Shown one piece after another: positions 1-5,958 of a DNA stretch of 8,221 bases. Below the pieces are notes generated by a model. It searched no databases, had not been told where the DNA came from, and saw only the letters and a list, made by a program, of their open reading frames with translations. Within the stretch, counting starts at the first letter, position 1. Every line of letters begins with the position of its first letter. Source of the DNA: Dehalococcoidia bacterium (GTDB lineage: Bacteria > Chloroflexota > Dehalococcoidia > Lucifugimonadales > Lucifugimonadaceae). The stretch is taken from assembly GCA_028278465.1 (NCBI GenBank), contig JANQEF010000163.1:1-8221 (forward strand), written 5' to 3'. The translations under genes and the position numbers were made by a program.

Positions 1-62
1 TGCTGCTGGCGGCGTTCACCTTCCTGCAGCTCAAGGCATCTGTGCGGACGGCGAAGAGCTAG
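1..62 (+). CDS. C-terminal end of an unidentified gene, possibly a membrane protein
   Basis: Only the last 19 codons are in the window. Reading from position 3, the frame gives LLAAFTFLQLKASVRTAKS and then a TAG at 60-62. A hydrophobic stretch (LLAAFTFL) followed by a short basic tail is what the end of a membrane protein often looks like, but the piece is too short to name a family. Its stop codon overlaps the stop of the minus-strand VOC gene within the palindrome CTAG, so the two genes end tail to tail with a few shared bases. The alternative is that this open frame is chance; the snug convergent junction argues for a real gene end. Confidence 0.5.
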   Translation, partial: LLAAFTFLQLKASVRTAKS

Positions 63-487
63 CCCTCCGTCGTGTAGCCGTTTTCGTCGACGGTACGGGT
101 TGTTTCGGCGTGGTCGCCGCGAGTGCAGATCTCGATGCGGTTGCCGTCAGGGTCGTAGACAAAAAGGTGCCGCTGGCCGTCGTGCCGCACGCCGGGCTCG
201 TTGGCGAGCGGAATCCCGGCTTCTGCCAGCGCCTCGACCACGGCATCGAAGTCTTCGACTTCAAAGGCCACGTGCTGCCGGCCGTCACGACCGGTCGGGT
301 CCTCTGGCGGGTCGATCAGGTGGACCATCGAGCCATCGAGGCACTCGGTCCAGGCCAGCGTGTTGCCATCGACCTGGTGCGGGATGACCTTGAGGCCGAC
401 GGTGTCGCGGTACATCTTGACCGACTCGGCGCGGCCGGTGATCGGCAGCCCTACGTGGTTGACGGTCTTTATCCTGATCTTCGCCAT
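59..487 (-). CDS. VOC (glyoxalase/dioxygenase-fold) metalloenzyme, first paralogue
   Basis: A 142-residue single-module VOC-superfamily protein (glyoxalase / extradiol dioxygenase / bleomycin-resistance fold, COG0346 type). The two beta-alpha-beta-beta-beta halves run about residues 7-60 and 70-123. The four expected metal positions are visible: H11 (NHVGLP), H56 (MVHLID), H72 (QHVAFE) and E119 (NRIEI). A DPDGNR turn just before E119 is typical. The family binds a divalent metal, usually as a dimer in the cytoplasm; the substrate here cannot be told from sequence. The ATG is preceded by a good GAGGAAAA ribosome site, and the start leaves the first strand intact. It is the last gene of a minus-strand trio, 23 nt behind the DUF1697 gene. 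It is clearly paralogous to the protein at 1071-1484: both share RHDGQR, FDPDGNR/YDPDGNR and a DE(N/L)GYT tail that is not part of the core fold. Confidence 0.9.
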   Translation of the reverse strand: MAKIRIKTVNHVGLPITGRAESVKMYRDTVGLKVIPHQVDGNTLAWTECLDGSMVHLIDPPEDPTGRDGRQHVAFEVEDFDAVVEALAEAGIPLANEPGVRHDGQRHLFVYDPDGNRIEICTRGDHAETTRTVDENGYTTEG

Positions 488-510
488 TCGAGTCTTTTCC
501 TCGCCTGTTC

Positions 511-1074
511 TCAGTTGCTGTCGATTTCAGACAGCAGCCCGATGATCCTGTTCACGGTGCGCCAGTTCCGGGTCGTTACCTTCATGCCCTTGCGTGGCGC
601 GGTCAGCAACGCCTCGGCCGCCTTGCTCTTCGACAGCCCGTTCGGGCAGTACAGGTACGCCACGTCGTCTATTCGGCGGTAGCGTTCCGATTCGCCTGTC
701 AGCGGCTCTGCCCTGTCTGCCCACTCGCCGCTGCCTTCGCCGGACAGAAACGCCAGCACCGACTTCTCCTCCTCTTCAGGCAAGAACGGGAAGCCGGACA
801 CCGCGTCCTCGAACTTCGCTGACGACATGACCATCGCAGGAACCGACAGGCCGAATCGTTCAGTTATCGCGCTTTCGATCTCCTGTTCCATCTTCTCGGT
901 CGAACTTTCATCTGTCGTGAAGACCAGGTTTCCGCTCTGGATGTAGTGGTTGACCCGCTCGAAACCCTGCTCCCGCAGCAACTCCTTCAGGTCGTTCATG
1001 GGCAGCCGATTACGGCCGCCGACGTTGATGCCGCGCAGAAGCAGCACATACGCGCTGTTGCCGCTACCGCTCAC
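511..1074 (-). CDS. DUF1697 family protein
   Basis: A 187-residue cytoplasmic protein of the DUF1697 family (PF08002). The signature regions are all present: YVLLLRGINVGG near residues 9-20, the NRLPMNDLKELL segment after it, HYIQSGNLVF at about 43-52, and the C-terminal TTRNWRTVNRI at about 166-176. Family length is normally about 175-190 residues, so this copy is full length. The biochemical role of the family is not established. The start is a GTG whose last bases overlap the TGA stop of the upstream VOC gene (GTGA, 1071-1074); no strong ribosome site precedes it, so translation is probably coupled to the upstream gene. Another VOC gene begins 23 nt downstream. Being flanked on both sides by VOC paralogues suggests co-transcription, but not necessarily a shared pathway. 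Confidence 0.9.
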   Translation of the reverse strand: MSGSGNSAYVLLLRGINVGGRNRLPMNDLKELLREQGFERVNHYIQSGNLVFTTDESSTEKMEQEIESAITERFGLSVPAMVMSSAKFEDAVSGFPFLPEEEEKSVLAFLSGEGSGEWADRAEPLTGESERYRRIDDVAYLYCPNGLSKSKAAEALLTAPRKGMKVTTRNWRTVNRIIGLLSEIDSN

Positions 1075-1484
1075 GGCTCACTGGTGTAGCCAAGCTCGTC
1101 TGCGACCCTGTTGGAGGGCTTGAGTCGGCTGGCGGTCGTGAACTCGACCCTGTTGCCGTCCGGATCGAAGGCGAAGATGTACCGCTGGCCATCGTGGCGC
1201 TCGCCAGTCTCCTCGTCCACTTCGTAGCCGGACGCCTGCAGCTCCTTCACCGCGGCATCGAAGTCCTCCGCTTCCATGGCGAAGTGGTAGCCGGCCATCT
1301 CCTCACCCGGCGGCGGCTCGATCAGGTGGACCATCGTGCCGTCCTCGGTCCGCATCCAGACGATCCTCTCGTTGTCGACCATCGAAGGTATGACTTCGAG
1401 GCCGAGGATGTCCCGGTAAAACTCGAGGGCGACTCTCCGGTCTTTGACCGGCAGTCCAACATGGTTGATGGTCCGCATCTTCAT
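1071..1484 (-). CDS. VOC (glyoxalase/dioxygenase-fold) metalloenzyme, second paralogue
   Basis: A 137-residue VOC-superfamily protein with the four metal-ligand positions H8 (NHVGLP), H53 (MVHLIE), H67 (GYHFAME) and E114 (NRVEF). FYRDILGLEVIP (residues 22-33) is the usual helix-to-strand segment after the first beta strand. Expected activity is metal-dependent chemistry on a small carbonyl, aromatic or thiol adduct, but the substrate is unknown. It aligns along its whole length with the VOC protein at 59-487, including the RHDGQR block and the DELGYTSE tail, which points to tandem duplication before or after insertion of the DUF1697 gene. It is the promoter-proximal gene of the trio. ATG at 1484 is used here; a second ATG two codons in is equally compatible with the fold, and neither has a strong ribosome site. 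Confidence 0.9.
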   Translation of the reverse strand: MKMRTINHVGLPVKDRRVALEFYRDILGLEVIPSMVDNERIVWMRTEDGTMVHLIEPPPGEEMAGYHFAMEAEDFDAAVKELQASGYEVDEETGERHDGQRYIFAFDPDGNRVEFTTASRLKPSNRVADELGYTSEP

Positions 1485-1585
1485 GGTTAGGTCCGTGGTT
1501 TGGTGTCGTGTGCTGTTGTGTTCTGGCAGGGGCGGTGCTTGCCCCGCCTGGTCCTGGCAGAGCGGGGACGTTGAGCCATCCTGCT

Positions 1586-1602
1586 CTGAGCGAAGTCGAA
1601 GG
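1586..1602 (+). repeat. REP-like dispersed motif CTGAGC...GTCGAAGG
   Basis: The segment CTGAGCGAAGTCGAAGG lies in the spacer between the RidA and VOC genes. A longer version occurs at 5959-5985, and the opposite orientation (CTTTCGACAAGCTCAGG) at 6038-6053. Motifs of this type are common intergenic dispersed repeats in many bacterial genomes. Here the copy sits about 15 nt before a 9-bp perfect hairpin. No coding role is apparent. Confidence 0.6.
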
Positions 1603-1617
1603 GAAGGGTGGCGTCTT

Positions 1618-1657
1618 CCTTCTCCCAGCGGGAGAAGGTGCAGGATGAGGGAGAAGT
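1618..1657 (+). repeat. Palindromic intergenic repeat, copy 1 (9-bp stem, 3-nt loop)
   Basis: Positions 1618-1626 (CCTTCTCCC) pair perfectly with 1630-1638 (GGGAGAAGG) around the loop AGC. They are followed by a purine-rich tail containing GATGAGGGAGAAG. The architecture (pyrimidine-rich arm, 3-nt loop, purine arm, short linker, second purine block) matches the repeats at 6063-6093 and 6139-6176, so I read it as a diverged member of the same family. There is no T-run after it on either strand, so it is not a classic intrinsic terminator. The 256-nt spacer 1485-1740 holds this, the REP-like motif and another motif-like stretch (CCTTCGGTCGAGATGACAG around 1686), and no gene that I can support. 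Confidence 0.65.
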
Positions 1658-1740
1658 GGTCTCACATTGACCAGTCAGATCTCTCCCTTCGGTCGAGATG
1701 ACAGATGTCCCGGCTCTGCCCCTACCGAGCATCGCCAACC

Positions 1741-2229
1741 TTAGTCCGGTATCTGGGTGCTTTCGGCAACCTCCGCGATCATCTCTATCTCCACCGAGAT
1801 CTGGTCTGGCAGGCTGCCCATGCCGACCGCGGACCTCGCATGTTTACCGTTGTCGCCGAACACATCGACAAGCAGGTCCGAGCAGCCGTTGATCACCTTC
1901 GGGTGATCGTTGAACCCGGGCTCCGCGTTCACCATGCCCAGCAGCTTCACGATCCGTCGCACGTTGCCCAGGTCGCCGACCTGTGACTTCAACGCCGCTA
2001 TCAGGTTGACGCCGCAGAGCCGGGCGGCTTCGTACGCCTCGTCCAGCGAAACGGCGCTACCGACCTTGCCTGTGACCATAGAGCCGTCCGGCCTGCGCGG
2101 CCCCTGGCCCGAGACAAACACCAGGTTGCCGGTCCGCACGGCAGGCACGTAGTTGGCGACCGGCGATGCCGGCGTTGAGACGTCTATTCCCAGCTGAGCT
2201 AGTCTTTCTTCGGGATTGGCGCCAGGCAA
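1741..2229 (-). CDS. RidA (YjgF/YER057c/UK114) family protein
   Basis: A 162-residue RidA-superfamily protein of the longer subgroup that starts with ERLAQLGI and a VANYVPAVRTGNLVFVSGQ segment (residues about 25-42). RidA proteins form trimers with active sites between subunits, and hydrolyse reactive enamine/imine intermediates released by PLP enzymes; some subgroups lack that activity. The C-terminal block HARSAVGMGSLP followed by VEIEMIAEV has the conserved Arg and Glu positions of the family, and the PGF..HPKVINGCSDLL stretch is typical of this subgroup. The start is a TTG at 2229, supported by GGAGGT five nt upstream. The gene is divergent from the dehydrogenase at 2451 and is preceded by a 221-nt shared spacer. 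Whether it removes a product of that dehydrogenase or acts generally is unknown. Confidence 0.9.
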   Translation of the reverse strand: MPGANPEERLAQLGIDVSTPASPVANYVPAVRTGNLVFVSGQGPRRPDGSMVTGKVGSAVSLDEAYEAARLCGVNLIAALKSQVGDLGNVRRIVKLLGMVNAEPGFNDHPKVINGCSDLLVDVFGDNGKHARSAVGMGSLPDQISVEIEMIAEVAESTQIPD

Positions 2230-2234
2230 GCGAG

Positions 2235-2240
2235 ACCTCC
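2235..2240 (-). promoter_or_regulatory. Shine-Dalgarno site fixing the TTG start of the RidA gene
   Basis: On the minus strand this reads GGAGGT, with a 5-nt spacer before TTG at 2229-2227. No ATG or GTG lies nearby in frame with comparable spacing, and the TTG start gives the normal N-terminus of the family, so this site decides the start. Confidence 0.75.
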
Positions 2241-2269
2241 GTTCTCTGGCGAAAGTTCGAGCAGCGGTG

Positions 2270-2275
2270 ATTATG
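2270..2275 (-). promoter_or_regulatory. Possible -10 element for the RidA gene
   Basis: The minus strand reads CATAAT here, one mismatch from TATAAT, about 40 nt ahead of the start. No recognisable -35 box lies 16-18 nt upstream, so this is only a candidate. It stands out as the most AT-rich patch in the divergent spacer. Confidence 0.25.
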
Positions 2276-2332
2276 CATCAATCCGCGGGAACGCAGAGGT
2301 CGAAACGGACAGCAATGCTCTCTGAATGAAAA

Positions 2333-2342
2333 TCCGGCCGGA
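2333..2342. promoter_or_regulatory. Short palindrome in the divergent spacer (possible operator)
   Basis: TCCGGCCGGA is a perfect 10-bp palindrome roughly mid-way between the RidA and dehydrogenase starts. A dimeric regulator could bind such a site, but in GC-rich DNA a palindrome of this size can arise by chance. The rest of the spacer 2230-2450 holds no gene or clear promoter on the plus strand. Confidence 0.2.
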
Positions 2343-2450
2343 CGGACGCGCTACGCCGGCTCACAAGTAGAATCGGCAGCCGCTCGCGAAGAATCGCCAG
2401 TCCCTGCAACACACCGCAACGCAGCCACAGCGCCACAAGAAACGGAAAAG

Positions 2451-3422
2451 ATGAAAGCAGCCCAGATAGTCGGCCGACTTGACATGAGGATGATCGAGAC
2501 TCCGGAGCCGGAGCTCACCGGTCCCGGCGACGTGAAGGTCCGCATCGACTGCATGTCGGTTTGCGGGTCGGACATCTACCTCGAATACGACGCCGACCTG
2601 CCAGAGGAGCACTACCCTCTCGAGCCCGGCAAGCCAGTGCACGAGTGTGCCGGCGTGATCGTCGAATCACGCGATCCTGACTACGCGGAGGGAACGCGCG
2701 TCATCGTCATCCCCGAGGACGCGGCCGGCGCAGCCGAGTACGTCGTGCAGACGGCGGACAAGCTGATCCGGCTGCCGGACTGGGGCGGGCTCGACGAATG
2801 GGTGATGTGCCAGCATTCCGGCACAGCGCTCTACTCCGCCCGTAAGTGGGGAAACGCCGTCGGCAAGTGCATCGCCGTGCTCGGCCAGGGCGGCATCGGC
2901 CTTTCGTTCACCATGTTTGCTGACAAGCAGGGAGCGGCGCAGGTCGTCGGCATCGACCTCGAAGAGTACCGCTGCAAGAAGGCGCTGGAGCTGGGCGCCA
3001 CCGGGACCGTTAACGCCTCGACCGACGACGTACTCGAGGCCGCCGGAGCGATGACCGATGGGAAGCTGTTCGATGTCGTGGTCGATGCCAGCGGCAACCC
3101 GGAAGGCCTCGACACCTGCGTGCAGCTGGCGCGGCCCGAGGGCCAGGTGATCAGCTTCAGCCTCACCGGTCACAAGCCGGTGAGCTTTGACCACCCGGCC
3201 TGGATGGGCAAGAACCTGCAGCTGAATGCCACGGCGATCGCCGCAACAGATCAACCGGTCAAGGAGATCCGCGAGGTGGTCGGCCTGCGCGACCGCGGCT
3301 GGGTAGATCCGGGGCTCTTGAAGACGCACGAGACCACGTTCGACAAACTGCCGGAAGCCTACGAGCAGTACCGCAAGCGTGAAGACGGCATCATCAAGAT
3401 CGCCGTGAATGTCCCTCGATAG
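2451..3422 (+). CDS. Zinc-type medium-chain dehydrogenase/reductase (alcohol/polyol dehydrogenase-like)
   Basis: A 323-residue MDR-superfamily oxidoreductase. The N-terminal GroES-like catalytic domain (about residues 1-118) carries the catalytic-zinc motifs CGSD (C38) and PVHECAG (H64, E65). The Rossmann domain follows, with GQGGIG (G145-x-G147-x-x-G150) and an acidic residue at the end of the second strand (D169 in VGIDLEE), which favours NAD over NADP. The four closely spaced cysteines of the structural-zinc lobe seen in classical alcohol dehydrogenases are absent; the region around residues 82-105 runs straight into AEYVVQ. The third catalytic ligand is not obvious; C120 or H122 in the CQHSGTA segment are candidates. 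Predicted reaction is NAD-dependent oxidation of a secondary alcohol or polyol, substrate unknown. The ATG is preceded only by a weak GGAAAAG. It stands divergent from the RidA gene and 100 nt ahead of a peroxiredoxin. Confidence 0.88.
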   Translation: MKAAQIVGRLDMRMIETPEPELTGPGDVKVRIDCMSVCGSDIYLEYDADLPEEHYPLEPGKPVHECAGVIVESRDPDYAEGTRVIVIPEDAAGAAEYVVQTADKLIRLPDWGGLDEWVMCQHSGTALYSARKWGNAVGKCIAVLGQGGIGLSFTMFADKQGAAQVVGIDLEEYRCKKALELGATGTVNASTDDVLEAAGAMTDGKLFDVVVDASGNPEGLDTCVQLARPEGQVISFSLTGHKPVSFDHPAWMGKNLQLNATAIAATDQPVKEIREVVGLRDRGWVDPGLLKTHETTFDKLPEAYEQYRKREDGIIKIAVNVPR

Positions 3423-3442
3423 CGGCGCAGCACCAAATCCGA

Positions 3443-3451
3443 TGGCATAAT
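3443..3451 (+). promoter_or_regulatory. Possible extended -10 promoter for the peroxiredoxin gene
   Basis: TGGCATAAT combines the TG-N extended -10 element with a one-mismatch -10 hexamer (CATAAT, 3446-3451). It lies about 70 nt before the peroxiredoxin start and just after the dehydrogenase stop, which would give that gene its own transcript. No good -35 box is visible, which extended -10 promoters can tolerate. Confidence 0.35.
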
Positions 3452-3522
3452 CCGTGCCGAAGGGCCGAATTTAACCGCAGAACCAGTCCGCAATCGTTCG
3501 GGCTGAGATCGAGAGGAACATC

Positions 3523-3999
3523 GTGACAGTAGCAGTTGGGGATACCGCGCCCGGATTCACGCTGACCAACTCGGCAGACAACCAGCCGGCGAGCCTGAGC
3601 GACTACGCAGGCAAGAACGTTGTGCTGGCCTTTTTCCCGGCAGCATTCTCGGGCGTTTGCCAGACCGAGCTGTGCACGTTCCGGGACTCGCTGGCGTCTT
3701 TCGAATCGCTTGACGCGCAGGTGCTGGGGATATCGGTCGACCCGCCAATGGCACAGAAGGCTTTCGCCGACCAGAACGGCGTCAACTTCCCGGTGCTGAG
3801 CGACCTGCACCACGACGCCATCAAGGCTTACGGCGTCGAGTTCGGAAACTTCGCCGGAGTCGACGGATACACCGCCGCGCAGCGGTCAGTCTTCGTCATC
3901 GGTAAGGACGGCAAGGTGAGCTGGCGGTGGCTGGCCGACTCGCCGGGTAACGAGCCGCCTTATGCCGACGTAGAAGCTGCCGTGCAGGCGCTGGGCTAA
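3523..3999 (+). CDS. Peroxiredoxin of the AhpC/TSA superfamily (PrxQ/AhpE-like)
   Basis: A 158-residue thioredoxin-fold peroxidase that reduces hydrogen peroxide or organic hydroperoxides in the cytoplasm. The active-site segment FFPAAFSGVC contains P39, S43 and the peroxidatic C46; the usual Thr is Ser, a known variant. R121 in AAQRSVFVI is the expected active-site arginine. A second cysteine, C51 (CQTELC), lies five residues after C46, the spacing of the resolving cysteine in PrxQ/BCP-type atypical 2-Cys enzymes, while FFPAAF and the overall shape recall AhpE. The start is a GTG with AGGA five nt upstream; it gives the normal VGDTAPGFTL beginning. It probably has its own promoter and ends at a strong terminator, so it looks monocistronic. 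The reductant (thioredoxin, mycoredoxin or other) cannot be read from the sequence. Confidence 0.92.
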   Translation: MTVAVGDTAPGFTLTNSADNQPASLSDYAGKNVVLAFFPAAFSGVCQTELCTFRDSLASFESLDAQVLGISVDPPMAQKAFADQNGVNFPVLSDLHHDAIKAYGVEFGNFAGVDGYTAAQRSVFVIGKDGKVSWRWLADSPGNEPPYADVEAAVQALG

Positions 4000-4023
4000 C
4001 TGGCAAGCCAACTTTGCGCATTG

Positions 4024-4060
4024 AATCCCCGGGGCTTCGGCTCCGGGGATTTCTGTTTCT
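4024..4060 (+). terminator. Intrinsic terminator after the peroxiredoxin gene
   Basis: AATCCCCGG (4024-4032) pairs with CCGGGGATT (4043-4051). A G-T wobble and two GC pairs extend the stem to a C-UUCG-G tetraloop (4035-4040). A T-rich tail (TTCTGTTTCT) follows from 4051. The hairpin starts 24 nt after the stop codon. UUCG tetraloops are exceptionally stable, which strengthens the call. Confidence 0.85.
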
Positions 4061-4212
4061 CCGGGTTCCACGCTCTGTCTCTTCGCTGCGACCGATGATC
4101 CGAAAACGGTTGCGCTGCGAACTACCTCCGTCCGGACATATCCAGGCACCGAACGTTCGACTGTCGCCGACCAGGACGATGCGCACAGGCAGGACGCGGG
4201 GCCACGTCAAAC

Positions 4213-4218
4213 GGAGGA
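4213..4218 (+). promoter_or_regulatory. Ribosome binding site of the secreted-repeat gene
   Basis: GGAGGA precedes the ATG at 4229 by 10 nt, somewhat longer than usual but the best site in the region. The spacer 4061-4212 between the terminator and this site holds no other gene; I could not pick a convincing promoter in it. Confidence 0.55.
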
Positions 4219-4228
4219 ACTTGACGCC

Positions 4229-5872
4229 ATGTTTTCAGGATCGGATGCCCCGCTGAGGGGCCATGGAGGAAGGCTACGGCTGCCCGGCGCCGCGCTGGCG
4301 CTGCTGCTTGTTGTGAGCATGGCAGCGGTGGCGCTGCTGAGCCAGGGCGAGACGGCGCGAGCGGTCGGGACCGAGGTGAAGGTCACGACGCACAGCCAGT
4401 TCGGCGACATCCTGACCGATGCCGCAGGCCGCACGCTCTACCTCTTCAAGAACGACAGGCGAATGGAGTCGAACTGCTCAGGCGGCTGTCTGACCGCGTG
4501 GCCGCCGCTGCTCACGGATGAGCCGCCGGTCGCAGGCGACGGCGTGAACCAGGGCAGGCTCGGCACGATCGAGCGGGACGACGGCTCGCTGCACGTTGTC
4601 TACAACGGCTTCCCGCTCTACTACTGGCAGAACGACGCGGCCGCTGGTGACACGCTCGGGCAGGACCGCGGCGGTGTGTGGTTCGTGGTGAACCCGTACG
4701 GCAGCTCAGTGCACACGTCGGCGAAGATCCAGCTCGGTAGCGACGCCACGTTCGGCGACATCATCACCGACGAGTCCGGCCGCGTGCTGTACTTGTGGAA
4801 GCGCGACGAGAAGGACAAGTCGAACTGCAACGGCGGGTGCGCGCTCGCATGGCCGCCGCTGCTGACGACCGATGCGCCGTCGCTTTCCGGCGGTCTTGCG
4901 GACGACCGGCTTGGCACGATCACCCGCGACGACGGCTCGACACAGGTGACCTACAACGGCCTGCCGCTCTACTACTTCTTCAGGGACACCGGCCCCGGCG
5001 ACACGGCCGGACAAGAAGTCGGCAGGACCTGGTACGTGGTGTCGACGCACGGTGCGGCGATCCACACCGTCGCTCCGCTGAACCTGGCGGAATCGAGCGA
5101 GTTCGGCACGATTCTCGCCGATCGCAGCGGCCGGATCCTGTACCTGTTCGACCCCGACGATCCCGGAGTCTCGAACTGCAATGGCGGCTGCGCGCTCAAC
5201 TGGCCGCCGTTCCTGACTTCGAGGTCGCCGATAGACATCGGCGGTGTCGACACCGGGCTGCTCGGCACGACGGTCCGGGCCGACGGCCATACGCAGGTTA
5301 CGTACAACGGCTTCCCGCTCTACTACTTCTTCAACGACGTCGGCCCGGGCGACACGAACGGGCAGACTGTCGGCGGCGTGTGGTGGGTGCTGGACGCCAA
5401 CGGCAACAAGATCGACGCTCCGACTTCGAGCACCACGGCCGAGCGGGCGGTGACGGCCGGGAGCGGTGGCGCTGTCAGGTCGCACGATGGCCGAGTCGCG
5501 GTGACGGTGCCCGGCGGCGCGGTCAGCGAGGACGGCTCGGTGCGGCTCGCGCCGGTGAACACGCCGTCTTCGGACATCGGGCTGAACAGTGTTCGTGTGG
5601 CTTCCGGCGTCGTTGAGATGGCGGTGCTGGATGGCTCCGGAGGCGTGGTCAGCGGTCGGCTCGGTTCACCTGCGCAGGTGTGTGTGACCTATTCGGGCGC
5701 GGACGCAGACGGCTCGACGCGTGGAGCGCTGGGGCTGCGCGTGCTGCAGTTCAACAGCGGCGGTGGCGGTTACTGGGTGACGCTGAACACTCAGGTTGAC
5801 CTGCTACGCGGGCAGGTGTGTGCGCAGACCGCGGCGCAGGGAGCGCTGGCGCTGGGCCAATCGACGCGCTAG
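4229..5872 (+). CDS. Exported protein with three PF03640-type secreted repeats and a C-terminal beta domain
   Basis: A 547-residue secreted protein of the 'secreted repeat of unknown function' family (PF03640/COG4315). Residues 10-17 are basic, 18-38 form the hydrophobic core of a signal peptide, and ARA (43-45) is a likely cleavage site; there is no lipobox cysteine. Three repeats begin at FGDIL/FGDII/FGTIL, residues 58, 175 and 292, exactly 117 residues apart. Each has a Cys pair (NCxGGC at 82, 199, 316), then a WPP(L/F)LT segment, a D(D/G)(G/H) turn, and a YNG(F/L)PLYY motif (125, 242, 359). Within each unit the LY(L)(F/W) and PLYY blocks look like two half-repeats. After about residue 396 comes a Ser/Thr/Gly-rich linker, then a domain with VAVTVPGGAVSEDGSVRL that resembles ZU5-like beta domains (inference), with cysteines C485 and C531. 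The function of the family is unknown; the Cys pairs suggest disulfides or metal binding outside the membrane. It appears monocistronic between two terminators. Confidence 0.9.
   Translation: MFSGSDAPLRGHGGRLRLPGAALALLLVVSMAAVALLSQGETARAVGTEVKVTTHSQFGDILTDAAGRTLYLFKNDRRMESNCSGGCLTAWPPLLTDEPPVAGDGVNQGRLGTIERDDGSLHVVYNGFPLYYWQNDAAAGDTLGQDRGGVWFVVNPYGSSVHTSAKIQLGSDATFGDIITDESGRVLYLWKRDEKDKSNCNGGCALAWPPLLTTDAPSLSGGLADDRLGTITRDDGSTQVTYNGLPLYYFFRDTGPGDTAGQEVGRTWYVVSTHGAAIHTVAPLNLAESSEFGTILADRSGRILYLFDPDDPGVSNCNGGCALNWPPFLTSRSPIDIGGVDTGLLGTTVRADGHTQVTYNGFPLYYFFNDVGPGDTNGQTVGGVWWVLDANGNKIDAPTSSTTAERAVTAGSGGAVRSHDGRVAVTVPGGAVSEDGSVRLAPVNTPSSDIGLNSVRVASGVVEMAVLDGSGGVVSGRLGSPAQVCVTYSGADADGSTRGALGLRVLQFNSGGGGYWVTLNTQVDLLRGQVCAQTAAQGALALGQSTR
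4400..5400 (+). repeat. Three in-phase 351-bp coding repeats
   Basis: The coding sequence repeats with a period of exactly 351 bp, seen at FGD/FGT (4400, 4751, 5102), the Cys pair (4472, 4823, 5174) and the YNG block (4601, 4952, 5303). The last two YNG blocks differ at only 2 of 30 bases, while flanking parts have diverged. This points to duplication within the gene with no later length change, and perhaps some local gene conversion. Confidence 0.8.
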
Positions 5873-5901
5873 CGGTCGGGGATGGATAGACGGCACGGAG
5901 G

Positions 5902-5937
5902 GAGCGGGCTGAGATCGATCAGCCCGCTCTTTGTTTT
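5902..5937 (+). terminator. Intrinsic terminator after the secreted-repeat gene
   Basis: GAGCGGGCTGA (5902-5912) pairs perfectly with TCAGCCCGCTC (5919-5929) around a 6-nt loop, and TTTGTTTT follows at 5930-5937. It lies 30 nt beyond the stop codon. An 11-bp GC-rich stem with a T-run is a textbook rho-independent terminator. Confidence 0.9.
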
Positions 5938-5958
5938 ATGAGAGGAGAGCCGTGTTTC

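Noticed and set aside
110..682. Long plus-strand open frame of 190 codons across the VOC and DUF1697 genes
   Set aside because: It is antisense to two genes with clear family motifs, has no family resemblance of its own, and long open shadow frames are expected in GC-rich DNA.
1487..1738. Small open frames on both strands through the spacer 1485-1740
   Set aside because: Their sequence is made by the dispersed repeats, with peptide patterns typical of translated intergenic repeats, and there is no ribosome site or conserved domain.
2667..3329. Minus-strand open frame of 220 codons inside the dehydrogenase gene
   Set aside because: Shadow of the MDR gene, whose catalytic and NAD-binding motifs are intact on the plus strand.
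4400..5400. CRISPR-like or tandem non-coding repeat array
   Set aside because: The 351-bp period is in frame and encodes a conserved protein repeat; there are no short identical repeats with unique spacers.
4706..5485. Minus-strand open frame of 259 codons inside the secreted-repeat gene
   Set aside because: Arg- and Ala-rich translation without motifs, fully antisense to the repeats; its length follows from the codon bias and periodicity of the real gene.
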